Of a stretch of 64,000 bases of DNA, positions 17,415 through 27,129 are shown in pieces (positions within the stretch are counted from its first letter, which is position 1; each line of letters opens with the position of its first letter). The DNA comes from Flavobacterium lipolyticum. Lineage in GTDB: Bacteria > Bacteroidota > Bacteroidia > Flavobacteriales > Flavobacteriaceae. Both the position numbers and the translations under genes were made by a program. The notes below the pieces were generated by a model. That model ran no database searches. It had not been told where the DNA came from and saw only the letters and a program-made list of their open reading frames with translations. The DNA lies in assembly GCF_020905335.1 (NCBI RefSeq), contig NZ_JAJJMN010000001.1, positions 3,100,001-3,164,000 on the forward strand, written 5' to 3'.

Positions 17415-19019
17415 ATGAAAAATATAATAAAAACAATTTTACTTTCTGTTGCTGTACTCGGGATGAGTTCATGTACAGAAGACAAGATATTGGATTTAAA
17501 ACCAGTAAATAATATTCTGAGCCCTGATGCTTTTACAACACCAACTTTGATAGAGAGTTATATGAACGGTGTTTACAATGCGGCAGCTATTGGTCAATAT
17601 AACGCTACTACTGCAAATGGTGGTAGAGGATATGTTTGGGGAGCTGCGTATGTAGAGCAAGGAGAAGCAAGAGGTGAAGATGTTGTTAATATGGCAACAT
17701 TTTATGATTTGACATACAGTACAACCTATGATCCAACTAGTGCTAACAATGTTTATTACTGGGTTGATGGTTACAGATTAATCAACAGATGTAATTTGAT
17801 GATTGAAGGTACAACAGATGCTGTTGCCAAAGGTGTCATCACCAAAGCGATTGGCGATAATTATATCGGTCAGTGTAAATTTTTAAGAGCAATTACACAT
17901 TTAGAATTACTAACTTATTTTGCGAAACCTTATTTTGACACTCCTGGTGCAACTCATGCGGGTATTCCTTACAGAGAAGTTGGAGTTAATACACAAGCTG
18001 AAATTGACTCAGAAACAGTAAAACCTAGAAATACAGTTGCTGATTGTTATGCAAAAATTCTAACTGATTTAAACGCTGCAGAAACTTTAATTACTACAGG
18101 TAGTTCAAGCGCATTTGCATCAAGAGTTGTTGGTAAAGCTTCTAAATGGGCAGCAATTGCGTTCAAAACGAGATTGTATCTTCAAAAAAGAGACTGGGCA
18201 AATGTAATTGTTGAAGGGAATAAGTTAACAGGAGCTTTTGCATTGACAGCTGATCCTTACGCACCGTTTCAGAATACTACCGCTCTTAATACTAGTAACT
18301 CAGAGTCTATTTTCTCTATTCAACATGCTGCTACATCTAATCCTGGTGTAAATGCTGCATTAGCCAGTATGTTAAGAGACAGAGCACTGGTTTGTATTAG
18401 TCCTATTTTATGGAGAGATACTAAATGGTGGTTGACAGATGATAAACGAAGAGAAGATGGGAAGTTTATTTTTACTGCAGCTGGGATTAAATACACTAAT
18501 AAATATACAGATGTTACAAATCGTACAGATGCTGCACCAGTTATCAGATATGCTGAGGTAGTGTTGAATATGGCTGAAGCTCAGGCACGTTTATCAAATT
18601 TACCAGGAGCTCTAACTTTGTTGAACTCTGTAAGAAACAGATCGTTGGCTAATCCTGTAGCAACTCCGGGGAACCCTGTGGCGCAGGCTTATACAGCTGC
18701 TTCTTTTACTACTGTTCCTACTATGGTTGAGGCTATTCTAAAAGAAAGAAGAATTGAATTTTTACAGGAAGGTCGCAGATGGACTGACATTCACAGATTG
18801 ACGGCAGATCCAATAGCATCTGTTGCAACTAACGGAATTCCTGCTAAGGTAGCTAGTGCTGTCTCGCCTCCTGCTACTGCATTTGTTTTGGGTAATAGTT
18901 TTGTGATTACAACTCCGGTTGCCGCTATACCTGCATCTGACTTTAGATTTTTATGGCCAATACCACAAATTGAAATGAATACTAATCCGGGATTAGGTCA
19001 AAATCCAGGATGGAATTAA
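17415..19019 (+). CDS. SusD/RagB-family nutrient-binding lipoprotein
   Basis: This 534-residue outer-membrane lipoprotein forms the lid of the SusC transporter. The signal MKNIIKTILLSVAVLGMSSC ends at the lipidated Cys20. The N-terminal SusD-like region (LDLKPVNNILSPDAFTT, YMNGVYNAA) is followed by TPR-like helices including LINRCNLMIEG and FLRAITHLELL. The C-terminal RagB part has APVIRYAEVVLNMAEAQARL and EILKERRIEFLQEGRRWTDI-type sequence. It ends with the usual WPIPQIEMNTNPGLGQNPGW. The gene is followed by a strong terminator, closing a two-gene operon. Confidence 0.95.
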   Translation: MKNIIKTILLSVAVLGMSSCTEDKILDLKPVNNILSPDAFTTPTLIESYMNGVYNAAAIGQYNATTANGGRGYVWGAAYVEQGEARGEDVVNMATFYDLTYSTTYDPTSANNVYYWVDGYRLINRCNLMIEGTTDAVAKGVITKAIGDNYIGQCKFLRAITHLELLTYFAKPYFDTPGATHAGIPYREVGVNTQAEIDSETVKPRNTVADCYAKILTDLNAAETLITTGSSSAFASRVVGKASKWAAIAFKTRLYLQKRDWANVIVEGNKLTGAFALTADPYAPFQNTTALNTSNSESIFSIQHAATSNPGVNAALASMLRDRALVCISPILWRDTKWWLTDDKRREDGKFIFTAAGIKYTNKYTDVTNRTDAAPVIRYAEVVLNMAEAQARLSNLPGALTLLNSVRNRSLANPVATPGNPVAQAYTAASFTTVPTMVEAILKERRIEFLQEGRRWTDIHRLTADPIASVATNGIPAKVASAVSPPATAFVLGNSFVITTPVAAIPASDFRFLWPIPQIEMNTNPGLGQNPGWN

Positions 19020-19046
19020 GATAAATATTTTGATTTTTTTTGAAAG

Positions 19047-19077
19047 CCCCCGATCATTTTTTTGATTGGGGGTTTTT
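19047..19077 (+). terminator. terminator of the susCD operon
   Basis: The arms CCCCCGATCA (19047-19056) and TGATTGGGGG (19063-19072) pair over 10 bp (one G-T) and are followed by TTTTT. Confidence 0.9.
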
Positions 19078-19119
19078 GTTTTAATAATTTGGTTTGAAAA
19101 AGAATTCAGATCACAATGA

Positions 19120-19154
19120 TTTGTTTTTTTATACGTTTTTATCTTTTACCTTTG
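19120..19154 (+). promoter_or_regulatory. promoter of the putative porin gene
   Basis: TTTG at 19120-19123 and TACCTTTG at 19147-19154 are separated by 23 bp. The start codon is 42 bp further on. Confidence 0.6.
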
Positions 19155-19196
19155 CTTGATAAATTTTATACAAATAATTACCTATAAAACAATCAA

Positions 19197-21167
19197 ATGA
19201 GAATATTCATTTTTCTATATCTTTTAGTTGTACCAACTTTATTATTTTCTCAGGAAAAAACTACTTCTAAAAATAGTTTAGACATGAACACAAAATATTC
19301 AAGTATAACGGATACGGTAAAAAAGAAAAAAGCCAAGATTGCTACTATAGATCAATATCAGATTATCACATTAGAACACGATACTACCTATGTTGACACC
19401 TCGCTGACTTTGAAGAGTGCTTATAAACAAAATCACCTTAGAAAAGACGACTTTGGACTTTTGGCCTTCTCCAATATTGGACAAACATTTAATACATTAC
19501 AATACAGTCTGACCAGTTTCTCTCCTTATCCTGAAATTGGTTTTAGTGGTAAACATTTTAATTATATGCAGGCCGATCAGATTAATTATTATTCGGCGGC
19601 TACTCCTTTGACAGAATTGTTCTTTAATACTACCATTAACAAAGGACAAAACGTAGACTCCTTTATTACCTTAAACACCTCAAAAAATCTTAATTTTTCG
19701 ATTGCTTATAAAGGCTTGCGTTCAGAAGGAGATTATATCAATCAGCTGGTAAGTGCTGGGAATTTTAGGTTTACAACGAGTTATGCTACAACGGATAAAA
19801 GATATGCCATAAATGCACACTATACCTATCAGGATATTTCTAATGAAGAGAATGGTGGGATTACGACACCCACAGATTTTGAAAGTGATAACAAAGATTA
19901 TAAAAACCGTCAGCGATTACAAGTGTATCTTACAGATGCCAAGTCCTTTTTAAAAGGAAGACGCCTGTTTTTTGATCATGCTTTCAGAGTAAATCCCAAG
20001 AACGGAAGCAACAATTTATATGTAACACATCAGTTTAATTACGAAAATAAACTTTTTGAATATAATCAGGCAACACTAGCTTCAAATATTGGTAATGGAA
20101 CGGCGTTTCAACGCTTTGGGGATTCGTATGTTACAAGTGGTATCAACGATAAAACGAAATACGAAAGGCTCTACAATAAGGCAGGACTTGCTTACGAAAA
20201 CTCTCTTTTAGGAAAATTTAATTTTTTTGTAGACGATTACCGATCCAATTATGAGTACGGTAGAATTATCATAGGGAAAGACAAAAAAGTTATACCGGAT
20301 AATTTATTTGTACAAATTAACAATTTCGGAGGTCAGTACGAATACCAAAAAAATAAATGGAACGGTCGTTTTCTGTATTCAAGATCGATTACAAATCAGT
20401 CGCTTTCTAACTTAGATGCGAAACTGAGATACGATATGAATGATAAAATTCAGTTTGATTTCAGATATCGTAACATCAATAAATTGCCAAACAACAATTT
20501 CAATTTGTACCAAAGCAGTTACACAGAGTACAACTGGTCGAATAATTTTAAAAATGAAAAAATTAACTCGCTTAGCGCCAATGTGTCAACCCCTTGGTTA
20601 AATGCAGAAGTTCAGTATACCGTTTTAAACGATCATCTTTATTTTAGAGATAAATCTTCTGCTGCTCAGGCTGCTGCACATATTCAAATTATTGAGCCGG
20701 CTCAATATGGGAATGCGATTAATTATTTGGAAATTAAAGCAAGCCGTGAGTTTAAATTTGGGCGATTTGCCTTAGATAACACCCTTTTATACCAAAAGGT
20801 TGGTCAGTCAGATTTGATTCTTAATGTACCTGATTTTGTGACCAGAAATACCTTCTATTATTCAGGGCATTTTTTTAAGAAAGCATTGTACATGCAATCA
20901 GGAGTTGTATTCAATTATTTTACAAAATATTACGGGAATGACTATAATCCGGTTGTAGGAGAGTTTTTTGTTCAGAATGATAAAAAGATTGGCGGTTATC
21001 CGTTATTCGATCTTTTTCTAAACGCCAGAATTCGTCAGACCCGATTTTATTTTAAAGCAGAACACATAAACGCTTTATTCTCAAAAAGCGATTATTATTC
21101 AGCACCTAATAATCCCTATCGTGATTTTGTAATCCGATTTGGTTTGGTTTGGAATTTCTTCCAATAA
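19197..21167 (+). CDS. putative porin (outer-membrane beta-barrel)
   Basis: The 656-residue protein matches the flavobacterial putative porin type. It has a signal peptide ending LLFSQ, then a region YQIITLEHDTTYVDTSLTL, and a long beta-barrel with alternating aromatic strands. It ends in VIRFGLVWNFFQ. The terminal aromatic pattern fits insertion by BAM. The natural substrate is unknown. It is 49 bp upstream of the cystathionine beta-synthase-like gene and may be co-transcribed, without an obvious functional link. Confidence 0.8.
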   Translation: MRIFIFLYLLVVPTLLFSQEKTTSKNSLDMNTKYSSITDTVKKKKAKIATIDQYQIITLEHDTTYVDTSLTLKSAYKQNHLRKDDFGLLAFSNIGQTFNTLQYSLTSFSPYPEIGFSGKHFNYMQADQINYYSAATPLTELFFNTTINKGQNVDSFITLNTSKNLNFSIAYKGLRSEGDYINQLVSAGNFRFTTSYATTDKRYAINAHYTYQDISNEENGGITTPTDFESDNKDYKNRQRLQVYLTDAKSFLKGRRLFFDHAFRVNPKNGSNNLYVTHQFNYENKLFEYNQATLASNIGNGTAFQRFGDSYVTSGINDKTKYERLYNKAGLAYENSLLGKFNFFVDDYRSNYEYGRIIIGKDKKVIPDNLFVQINNFGGQYEYQKNKWNGRFLYSRSITNQSLSNLDAKLRYDMNDKIQFDFRYRNINKLPNNNFNLYQSSYTEYNWSNNFKNEKINSLSANVSTPWLNAEVQYTVLNDHLYFRDKSSAAQAAAHIQIIEPAQYGNAINYLEIKASREFKFGRFALDNTLLYQKVGQSDLILNVPDFVTRNTFYYSGHFFKKALYMQSGVVFNYFTKYYGNDYNPVVGEFFVQNDKKIGGYPLFDLFLNARIRQTRFYFKAEHINALFSKSDYYSAPNNPYRDFVIRFGLVWNFFQ

Positions 21168-21216
21168 AATTAGGCGCCTCATAGATTAAAAACCAAATAT
21201 TAAAATTCAAATAGAA

Positions 21217-22578
21217 ATGGACTTTTCAAAAAACATTTTAGAAACAATAGGTAATACACCATTGGTAAAACTCAACAAAATTGTTGCTGAAATAGATGCA
21301 CTGGTATTGGCAAAAGTCGAAACATTTAATCCCGGAAATTCTGTTAAAGACAGAATGGCTGTGAAAATGATTGAAGATGCAGAAGCAGATGGCCGATTGA
21401 AACCGGGAGGAACTATTATTGAAGGGACTTCAGGAAATACAGGAATGGGATTAGCACTTGTAGCGATCATTAAAGGTTACAAACTGATCTGTGTAATGTC
21501 TGACAAACAGTCGAAAGAAAAAATGGATATCTTACGTGCAGTAGGGGCTAAGGTGGTAGTTTGTCCTACCGATGTTGAGCCTACCGATCCACGTTCTTAC
21601 TACTCAGTTTCAAAACGTCTGGCTAGTGAAACGCCAAATTCATGGTATGTAAATCAATACGATAACATGTCTAATGCATTGGCACATTATGAGCAAACCG
21701 GACCGGAAATCTGGAAACAGACAGAGGGAAAGATTACTCATTTTGTAGTGGGAGTAGGAACTGGGGGAACTATTTCGGGAGTTGGGAAATATTTAAAAGA
21801 ACAAAATCCAAATATTAAGATCTGGGGAATTGATACCTATGGCTCTGTTTTTAAAAAATACCATGAAACCGGAATTTTCGACGAGAATGAAATCTATTCT
21901 TATATCACAGAAGGAATCGGGGAAGATATTTTACCTAAAAATGTTGACTTCTCTTTAATTGACGGATTCACCAAAGTAACAGACAAAGATGCGGCAGTTT
22001 ACACCAGAAAAATAGCTTTAGAAGAAGCAATTTTTGTTGGGAATTCAGCAGGAGCCTGTATAAAAGGGTTGTTACAGTTAAAAGAGCATTTCAAGCCGGA
22101 TGACGTTGTAGTAGTGTTATTTCATGACTCAGGAAGCCGTTATGTAGGTAAGATGTTTAATGACGACTGGATGCGCGAACGCGGTTTCCTGGAAGAAAAT
22201 GTAACAAAAGCAGAAGACGTTATTAAAGATCATATCGATAAACAATTAATTGTCGTTCGTACCGAAGAATTAGTTTCTCATGCCATCGAACGTATGCGTA
22301 AGTATAAAATTTCGCAAATTCCGGTGGTAGATATTAATGGATTTGTTGGATCTGTTGACGAAACGGATTTATTCAGAAGTTACGTTGCCGATAAAAACGT
22401 TGCCGAAAAACCGATTAAAGAAGTAATGGGGAAACCTTTTCCAATCGTAAAATTAGGAACTCCAATTGAAGAAGTTTCTAAGTTGTTCACAAAAGAAAAT
22501 GATGCCGTTTTAGTAGATCTTGAAAACGGTAGTCATCATATTATTACAAAATATGATATCATTGGGTCAATAAAATAA
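21217..22578 (+). CDS. cystathionine beta-synthase-like PLP enzyme with CBS-domain pair
   Basis: The 453-residue protein joins a fold-type II PLP catalytic domain (about 1-320) to two CBS domains (about 335-453). The PLP lysine is Lys44 in NPGNSVKDRM; the phosphate/substrate loop is GTSGNTGM at 70-77; the glycine-rich PLP phosphate loop is GVGTGGTISG. The architecture is that of cystathionine beta-synthase without a heme domain. The activity could be beta-synthase or cysteine synthase. The CBS pair suggests regulation by an adenosyl ligand such as SAM, as in the family, but this is inferred. It ends in a strong terminator. Confidence 0.92.
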   Translation: MDFSKNILETIGNTPLVKLNKIVAEIDALVLAKVETFNPGNSVKDRMAVKMIEDAEADGRLKPGGTIIEGTSGNTGMGLALVAIIKGYKLICVMSDKQSKEKMDILRAVGAKVVVCPTDVEPTDPRSYYSVSKRLASETPNSWYVNQYDNMSNALAHYEQTGPEIWKQTEGKITHFVVGVGTGGTISGVGKYLKEQNPNIKIWGIDTYGSVFKKYHETGIFDENEIYSYITEGIGEDILPKNVDFSLIDGFTKVTDKDAAVYTRKIALEEAIFVGNSAGACIKGLLQLKEHFKPDDVVVVLFHDSGSRYVGKMFNDDWMRERGFLEENVTKAEDVIKDHIDKQLIVVRTEELVSHAIERMRKYKISQIPVVDINGFVGSVDETDLFRSYVADKNVAEKPIKEVMGKPFPIVKLGTPIEEVSKLFTKENDAVLVDLENGSHHIITKYDIIGSIK

Positions 22579-22598
22579 GATCCTTTTTACACATTTTT

Positions 22599-22645
22599 AA
22601 ATCCATACATCTAGTTTTAAGTAATTAGATGTATGGATTTTTTGT
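22599..22645 (+). terminator. terminator after the cystathionine beta-synthase-like gene
   Basis: The 15-bp arms AAATCCATACATCTA (22599-22613) and TAGATGTATGGATTT (22626-22640) are perfectly complementary and followed by further T residues. Confidence 0.9.
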
Positions 22646-22768
22646 ATAAATGTAAATCAGGTTAGGTTTTGTAGTATGGATTTTAAGTAGATGAAAAAAT
22701 AATTTTTGTAAGAATATTAGTAAAATTTATTAATTTAGGACTGTGTAATCATTGTATATGCCTGAATT

Positions 22769-24037
22769 ATGAAAGAAGATTTTCTTCATTACCTCTGGAG
22801 ATTCAAAAAGTTTGAAACTCTAGATCTTAGAACTACTCAGAATGAACCGCTCATCATTATTAAAACGGGTGATTATCTGGAACTTTCCGGGCCGGATTTC
22901 TTTAATGCTCAAATTAAAATAGGAGATCAAAAATGGGCAGGTAATATCGAAATACATCTCAAGTCTTCAGATTGGTATGTACACGCTCACGAAAAAGATA
23001 CCGCTTATGACAATGTAATTCTGCATGTGGTATGGGAACACGATACAGAGATTTTTAGAAAGAATAATACCGAGATTCCGGTTCTGGTTTTAAAAGAGTA
23101 TACTTCTAAAGAAATACTCACTAATTATCACGCTCTTGTAGCGCCAAAATCATGGATATTCTGCGAAAAAAGCATCACTGAAATTGAGGAGTTTGTTTTT
23201 AAAAACTGGCAGGAAAGACTATTCTTTGAGCGTTTAGAGCGTAAGGCAATATTTATTTATGATTTGTTAAAGGAGAATCAGCAGGACTGGGAAGCGGTTT
23301 TATTCTCGTTATTTGCGAGGAATTTTGGATTGAATACCAATGGAATTTCTTTTCTGCAAATGGCAAAATCCCTTCCGTTTTCAATTGTTAGAAAGGAAAG
23401 CTTTGAAGTTGAAAATCTCGAAGCGTTGTTTTTTGGCACCATTGGATTGCTGGACTCTGAGAAAGAAGATGTGTATTTCACCGACTTAAAAATGAGGTAT
23501 TATTATCTGTTGAACAAATACCAGTTAAAAAGGCATCCTATAGATCCAATTCAGTTTTATAAGCATCGCCCGGATAATTTTCCAACCATTCGACTCTCAC
23601 AACTTGCTAATTTATATCAAAAACAAAACCTGTTTTCAAAAATAATTGCTGTAAAATCAGTTGAGGAAGTACGTAAGCTGTTAATAGTATCGGCAAGTAC
23701 GTATTGGCAGAACCATTATCAGTTTGATAAAGAAAGTTCAAAGAAACCAAAGGCTTTGTCTCACGCATTTATAGATTTACTCATTATAAATACGATTCTC
23801 CCGCTTCAGTTTGCCTATGCGGCTACAAGAGATGAATCAATTTCTGAGGAGTTAATTTCTTTTATGAATCAGGTAGCACCAGAGAGCAATGCGATTATTA
23901 GTAAATTTGAGTCCTTTGGAGTAAAAGCTAAAAATGCTTTTGAAACTCAGGCGCTTTTAGAACTTAAAAAAGAATATTGCAATCAGAAAGCCTGTTTAAG
24001 ATGTGCATTAGGAATAGAATTGCTTAAGAATAATTAG
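22769..24037 (+). CDS. DUF2851 family protein
   Basis: This 422-residue protein is recognised as DUF2851 from its N-terminal part: LHYLWRFKKFETLDLRTT, then SGPDFFNAQIKIGDQKWAGN and NVILHVVWEHDTE. The acidic/His pattern D(x)FxxAxI...GNIEIH...HVVWEHD resembles a degenerate nuclease-like core, though the activity is unknown. A CxxCALG-type end (NQKACLRCALGIELL) is also typical. It is cytoplasmic by absence of a signal peptide. The start is ATG 22769; no clear promoter was found in the 120-bp spacer. Confidence 0.88.
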   Translation: MKEDFLHYLWRFKKFETLDLRTTQNEPLIIIKTGDYLELSGPDFFNAQIKIGDQKWAGNIEIHLKSSDWYVHAHEKDTAYDNVILHVVWEHDTEIFRKNNTEIPVLVLKEYTSKEILTNYHALVAPKSWIFCEKSITEIEEFVFKNWQERLFFERLERKAIFIYDLLKENQQDWEAVLFSLFARNFGLNTNGISFLQMAKSLPFSIVRKESFEVENLEALFFGTIGLLDSEKEDVYFTDLKMRYYYLLNKYQLKRHPIDPIQFYKHRPDNFPTIRLSQLANLYQKQNLFSKIIAVKSVEEVRKLLIVSASTYWQNHYQFDKESSKKPKALSHAFIDLLIINTILPLQFAYAATRDESISEELISFMNQVAPESNAIISKFESFGVKAKNAFETQALLELKKEYCNQKACLRCALGIELLKNN

Positions 24038-24213
24038 ATAATTAGACAATTAGATAATGAGGGACTGTGATAATTTTTATTGTAGGGGAATGTTCACTTC
24101 AAAAATCTACAATCTGTAATTAGAAAATGAGACAATGTGATAATTTTGTACTTTTGTAGAAAGAGACAAATTAAAAATCTAGAATCTGAAATCTATAATC
24201 TAAAATCAATAAA
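24038..24213. repeat. low-complexity direct repeats with a promoter for the PspC-like gene
   Basis: Two related blocks begin near 24038 (ATTAGATAATTAGACAATTAG, GAGGGACTGTGATAATTTT) and near 24115 (AATTAGAAAATGAGACAATGTG). A run of AATCT-based units (24174-24207) follows. TACTTTTG at 24149-24156 is an exact -7 box 58 bp before the ATG at 24214. This is simple-sequence spacer typical of the genus. Confidence 0.5.
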
Positions 24214-24441
24214 ATGTCGGCTATTTTAAAACTTAAATTCTTTTTTGAAAAATATGGTTTTCACGTATCTTCAAGATTAGCGGATAAACTTGGGATGCGC
24301 GTGACAAGTGTGAGATTGTTTTTTATTTACATTTCATTTGTTACCGCCGGGCTTGGATTCGGAATTTACCTTACTTTGGCTTTTTGGATTCGTTTAAAAG
24401 ATCTGATTCGTGCCAAACGAACTTCGGTATTTGATTTATAA
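24214..24441 (+). CDS. PspC-domain-like small membrane protein
   Basis: The protein has 75 residues. Residues about 20-66 match the PspC pattern: a short cytoplasmic stretch containing VSSRLADKLGMRVTSVRL, then a hydrophobic segment FFIYISFVTAGLGFGIYLTL that spans the membrane. PspC proteins sense envelope stress in Proteobacteria; stand-alone short forms like this one have no defined role. It has its own promoter and a bidirectional terminator directly after the stop. Confidence 0.8.
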   Translation: MSAILKLKFFFEKYGFHVSSRLADKLGMRVTSVRLFFIYISFVTAGLGFGIYLTLAFWIRLKDLIRAKRTSVFDL

Positions 24442-24475
24442 AAAAAAGCTCCAAATTTTATTTGGAGCTTTTTTT
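24441..24475. terminator. perfect bidirectional terminator
   Basis: The arms AAAAAAAGCTCCAAA (24441-24455) and TTTGGAGCTTTTTTT (24461-24475) pair over 15 bp with a 5-base loop. It serves both the PspC-like gene (plus) and the permease gene (minus), which converge here. Confidence 0.93.
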
Positions 24476-24481
24476 AGTTTT

Positions 24482-25951
24482 TTATTCTTCGATTTCGTTA
24501 TTGTTAAGTCTTGATCTTTTCTTACTGTATCCGAAATAAACCAAAATACCGATAGCTAACCATCCTAGTGAAAGAAATTGAGCATCGTGGCTTAAATTGA
24601 TCATTAAATAGGTGTTGATTGCAATACCTAAAACGGCAATAATTGGTAGTGCAGGAACCTTGAAAGTTCTCGTTAATCCAGGTTGTTTTACTCTTAAAAT
24701 CCAAACCGCGATACAAACCATTGTAAAGGCAAATAAAGTTCCAAAACTGGTCATATCAGCTAATTTGTTGATTGGTGTAAAAGCAGCAACTGTAGCAATA
24801 ATACCACCTAAAATTATTAAGTTAGTTTTTGGAGTTCCTGAAAGTGGATTTACTTTAGAGAATACAGCAGGAATTAATCCATCTTTAGACATACCAAGGA
24901 AAATTCTGGATTGTCCCATAATCATTACCATTAATACAGAAACAAGACCAATTGTTGCAGCAATTGTAATAATAAAACCAGCCCATCCCTGTCCGGCAAT
25001 ATCAAATGCATAGGCAACAGGAGCTTTAATAGCATCAGGATATTTTCCTAGTGGATTAAAATCTTTGTAGTTCATCATTCCTGTTAGTACTAAAGAAACA
25101 AGAATATATAAGGTAGTACAAATTAATAAGGAAGCAATGATCGCAAACGGAACATCTTTTTTAGGGTTTACCGCTTCACCTGCCTGAGTCGAAACAGCAT
25201 CGAAACCTACATAAGCAAAGAAAATTGCAGCAGCACCGGAAACAATTCCTCCAATACCGTAAGCATTGTGCGTAGTTTCTTTTTCTATAATTTGAGTAGC
25301 TGCCGGAATAAACGGACTCCAGTTTGCAGTATTGATAAAGAAAAGACCGGCGATAATTACAAATATTACAGCTGAAACTTTAAGAATAACAATGAAATTG
25401 TTTGCTTTTGCAGCACTTTTTGTTCCTTTAATAAGTATGGAAATAACCAAAATGACAATTAAAAAAGCCGGAAGATTCATAGAAAAACCTTCTCCGGTGT
25501 AACTGGCAGGGTCTGTGGTCAGCCATTCAGGCAAATGGATATGAAACATTTTGAGCAGTTTATTAAAATATCCGGACCAGGAAACGGCGACCGTCATCGA
25601 TCCCATCGCATATTCGAGAATAAGTCCCCAACCGATAATCCAGGCGAAAATTTCTCCAATTGTTCCATATGCGTAGGCATAAGCAGAACCTTCAACAGGC
25701 AAAATAGAGGCAAACTCAGAATAACAAAGAGCTGCGAAAACACAGGCAATCCCTGCAATGATGAAGGAAACAGCTAAGGCCGGACCAGCGTGGTAATAGG
25801 CTCCGGTACCTGTAAGTACAAAAATTCCTCCTCCAATAATGGCACCAACACCAATGGCGGTAAGGCTCCATTTTCCTAAAACTCTTTTTAAATCACTTTT
25901 TTTCATATCGGCCTCAAAGGCTGATATAGGTTTAACTCTCCAAATTGACAT
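24482..25951 (-). CDS. APC-family amino-acid permease (CAT type)
   Basis: This 489-residue inner-membrane transporter belongs to the amino acid-polyamine-organocation superfamily. The hallmark of TM1, SLTAIGVGAIIGGGIFVLTG at about 28-47, contains the unwound substrate-binding Gly segment, and TM6 has FFAYVGFDAVSTQAGEAVNP. I count 12-14 hydrophobic helices. It resembles the cationic amino-acid transporter subgroup (YfnA/CAT-like); the substrate is not certain. A promoter lies at 25983-26016 and the gene ends in a shared terminator, so it is monocistronic. Confidence 0.92.
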   Translation of the reverse strand: MSIWRVKPISAFEADMKKSDLKRVLGKWSLTAIGVGAIIGGGIFVLTGTGAYYHAGPALAVSFIIAGIACVFAALCYSEFASILPVEGSAYAYAYGTIGEIFAWIIGWGLILEYAMGSMTVAVSWSGYFNKLLKMFHIHLPEWLTTDPASYTGEGFSMNLPAFLIVILVISILIKGTKSAAKANNFIVILKVSAVIFVIIAGLFFINTANWSPFIPAATQIIEKETTHNAYGIGGIVSGAAAIFFAYVGFDAVSTQAGEAVNPKKDVPFAIIASLLICTTLYILVSLVLTGMMNYKDFNPLGKYPDAIKAPVAYAFDIAGQGWAGFIITIAATIGLVSVLMVMIMGQSRIFLGMSKDGLIPAVFSKVNPLSGTPKTNLIILGGIIATVAAFTPINKLADMTSFGTLFAFTMVCIAVWILRVKQPGLTRTFKVPALPIIAVLGIAINTYLMINLSHDAQFLSLGWLAIGILVYFGYSKKRSRLNNNEIEE

Positions 25952-25982
25952 ATATTATATTGGTTTATTTGTTACTAAGCTC

Positions 25983-26016
25983 CAAATGTATCGTTTTTTG
26001 TAAAAAATAAAAACAA
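25983..26016 (-). promoter_or_regulatory. promoter of the permease gene
   Basis: On the minus strand TTG at 26016-26014 and TACATTTG at 25990-25983 are separated by 23 bp. The ATG is 31 bp downstream. Confidence 0.6.
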
Positions 26017-26224
26017 TTATCTCATTTTTAGTTGTAAAATATTAAATATTTTGATAAAACCTCCGTTTATCAATCTTTCCGGGCTGAGATTCATTAGATT
26101 AATGAGGTATAAATAATGAAAAATGTAATTTTTTAAAATGCAATATTTTTGCTAATTTTCTTAATAAAGCTTTAAGTTTTTCTTATTTTAGTAATTTAAA
26201 AAATGAAGGAAAATTTTTAATAAA

Positions 26225-27112
26225 ATGAATTTAAGACGTTTTGAAGTTCTTTTGAAGTTTACACAAGAACAACGTAAAGGTGTTTTTTTACTCTTTATTA
26301 TTATAGCTGTATTGCAGGCGGTTTACTTTCTTGTTGATTTCGATATTTCGGAGAAGATTGTTCCTGAAGAAAAGCAGTGGATGAATTTGCAATCCGAAAT
26401 AGATTCTTTAAAATTTTTAAAGTCTGGAGAGAAAAGAAAGGTCTATGCTTTTAATCCAAATTTCATTACCGATTACAAAGCGTACAAATTAGGAATGTCT
26501 GTCCAGGAGATCGATCGTCTGCTGGCGTTCCGAAAAGAGAACAAATATGTAAATTCAGCAAAAGAATTTCAGGAAGTCACAAAAATCTCAGATTCTTTAC
26601 TGAGAGTGATTTCTCCGCTTTTTAAATTTCCGGAGTGGGTTACCAATAAATCAAGTCATAAGATCAAAAGAAATGAGTTTTTTAAAGAACCTGTTTATGA
26701 AAAAGAGGAAATTATAGTACAGGATATGAATAGTGCTACTCAGGAAGATTTAGTTAAGATATATGGTATAGGGGAAGCTCTATCGATAAGGATCCTTAAG
26801 CAAAGAGAAGTTTTGGGAGGTTTTGTTTCGATGGAACAGATGAATGAGGTTTGGGGACTTTCGCCAGAAGTTGTAAAAGAATTGACTGCGCATTTTAAAG
26901 TAGCAATTCCTCCCTCCTTAAAAAAAATCGCCATAAACGAAGCCTCTTTAAAAGAGTTGGCAAAGTTTCCTTACTTCCGATATGCATTGGCCAAGGAGAT
27001 TGTGACCTATCGAAGTATGAATGGGAATATTAATAATATTGAGGATTTGTCAAAAATTAAAGGTTTTCCTATTGAAAAAGCAAAAATAATTAGTTTATAT
27101 TTGGAGTTCTAA
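26225..27112 (+). CDS. ComEA-like helix-hairpin-helix protein
   Basis: This is a 295-residue membrane-anchored protein with one N-terminal transmembrane segment (about 20-38, VFLLFIIIAVLQAVYFLV). Three helix-hairpin-helix-like repeats follow: FNPNFITDYKAYKLG..., NSATQEDLVKIYGIGEALSI and INEASLKELAKFPYFRYALA. HhH motifs of this kind bind DNA in ComEA and related competence or repair proteins. Here a role in DNA binding at the membrane is inferred, and no other com gene is near. The next gene begins 17 bp downstream. Confidence 0.85.
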   Translation: MNLRRFEVLLKFTQEQRKGVFLLFIIIAVLQAVYFLVDFDISEKIVPEEKQWMNLQSEIDSLKFLKSGEKRKVYAFNPNFITDYKAYKLGMSVQEIDRLLAFRKENKYVNSAKEFQEVTKISDSLLRVISPLFKFPEWVTNKSSHKIKRNEFFKEPVYEKEEIIVQDMNSATQEDLVKIYGIGEALSIRILKQREVLGGFVSMEQMNEVWGLSPEVVKELTAHFKVAIPPSLKKIAINEASLKELAKFPYFRYALAKEIVTYRSMNGNINNIEDLSKIKGFPIEKAKIISLYLEF

Positions 27113-27129
27113 AAAAAAACAGAATTACA

